Source of the DNA: Rhodanobacteraceae bacterium
GTDB lineage: Bacteria; Pseudomonadota; Gammaproteobacteria; Xanthomonadales; Rhodanobacteraceae
Reading direction: 5' to 3'
DNA length: 64,000 nt
Assembly: GCA_009996615.1 (NCBI GenBank)
Contig: JAACZU010000005.1
Span: 124,001 to 188,000 of the forward strand
Both the position numbers and the translations under genes were made by a program. Below are positions 63,770 to 64,000 of the stretch, in pieces. The number at the start of each line of letters is the position of its first letter. Positions within the stretch are counted from its first letter, which is position 1. The notes beneath the pieces are model-generated. The model was not told the origin of the DNA and ran no database searches. It was given only the letters and a program-made list of their open reading frames with translations.

Positions 63770-64000
63770 ATGAACCGTTTGAGGAACGTCTTCGCCGGCG
63801 CAGCGATGTCGATGCTGCTTTGCGGCGGAGCATTTGCAGCCGCTCCGATCACGCTGCCACCCACGCCGGTCGAACTTGGCGAGCCGGTCACGCCGATCAG
63901 CATCGACGTCGACCTGCGCACGTTGCCGGTCGTGCCGCAATGGCAGGCCGGCATGCCGATCAAGGAAGCGCACAAACGCCAGTTCTTCCCGCCCGAGCGG
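63770..64000 (+). CDS. Secreted protein, truncated by the window edge
   Basis: 77 residues, with no stop before the right edge. The signal peptide is MNRLRNVFAGAAMSMLLCGGAFAAAPITLP (cleavage near AFA|AAP). The mature part begins with a Pro-rich stretch ITLPPTPVELGEPVTPISIDVDLRTLPVVPQWQAGMPIKEAHKRQFFPP. The GGAGGA ribosome-binding site is 7 nt upstream. The family cannot be judged from this part. Confidence 0.7.
   Translation, partial: MNRLRNVFAGAAMSMLLCGGAFAAAPITLPPTPVELGEPVTPISIDVDLRTLPVVPQWQAGMPIKEAHKRQFFPPER

Overview
This is a 64-kb piece of a high-GC gammaproteobacterial chromosome. Gene order, protein families and repeats point to the Lysobacterales (Xanthomonadales), probably Rhodanobacteraceae or Lysobacteraceae; the genus cannot be fixed from the sequence alone. 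Diagnostic blocks are thrS-infC-rpmI-rplT-pheS-pheT-ihfA-merR-tRNA-Pro, pcnB-folK-panB-panC-panD, bamC-dapA facing gcvR-bcp, and a fimT-pilV-pilW-pilX-pilY1-pilE minor pilin cluster. Dispersed REP-like palindromes fill many gaps. No prophage, transposase, rRNA operon or CRISPR array was seen.

Layout. 1-8.8 kb (minus strand): a cut-off proline iminopeptidase, tRNA-Pro(GGG), a MerR-type regulator and the translation operon ihfA/pheT/pheS/rplT/rpmI/infC/thrS, with leader structures before thrS and pheS. 9-12.6 kb: TonB-dependent receptor, galE, tRNA-Val(GAC). 12.6-18 kb: a CBS-domain histidine kinase with a double-receiver response regulator, uvrB, and an orphan FimT-like pilin. 18-29.6 kb: a 1,762-residue secreted ExeM/NucH-type nuclease, a 1,065-residue sortilin/BNR propeller protein with a LolA-like partner, an acyltransferase, an Mpo1-like membrane protein, tRNA-Val(CAC) and tRNA-Thr(CGT). 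29.7-38.3 kb: the minor pilin/PilY1 cluster. 38.4-49.7 kb: ispH, yceH, a HAD hydrolase, an ArnT-like glycosyltransferase, a small lipoprotein, a Rieske oxygenase, an outer-membrane barrel, thiD, NAD-type isocitrate dehydrogenase and a secreted unknown. 49.7-54.4 kb: pantothenate genes, folK, pcnB, tRNA-Glu(CTC). 54.5-64 kb: fdxA, bamC, dapA, gcvR, bcp, a PIN-PhoH ATPase, a small unknown protein, an ArsC-like reductase, an omega-amidase with a KMTB aminotransferase, a DUF4097-like lipoprotein and a cut-off secreted protein.

How genes work together. The first operon couples synthesis of two tRNA synthetases, IF3, two ribosomal proteins and IHF. The pil cluster encodes a type IV pilus tip complex. 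panB/C/D feed coenzyme A synthesis. The omega-amidase and aminotransferase form the last steps of methionine salvage. dapA and bamC serve lysine/peptidoglycan synthesis and outer-membrane assembly.

The most unusual signals are: infC read from an AUC start codon; a probable attenuator before thrS and a three-hairpin leader before pheS; and a repeat element at 55.04-55.39 kb, with relatives at 0.69, 15.1 and 52.2 kb, built from hairpins whose loops present CANGGAUG. That is the recognition signature of the RNA-binding regulator CsrA/RsmA, and in two copies the element ends in a terminator-like hairpin.
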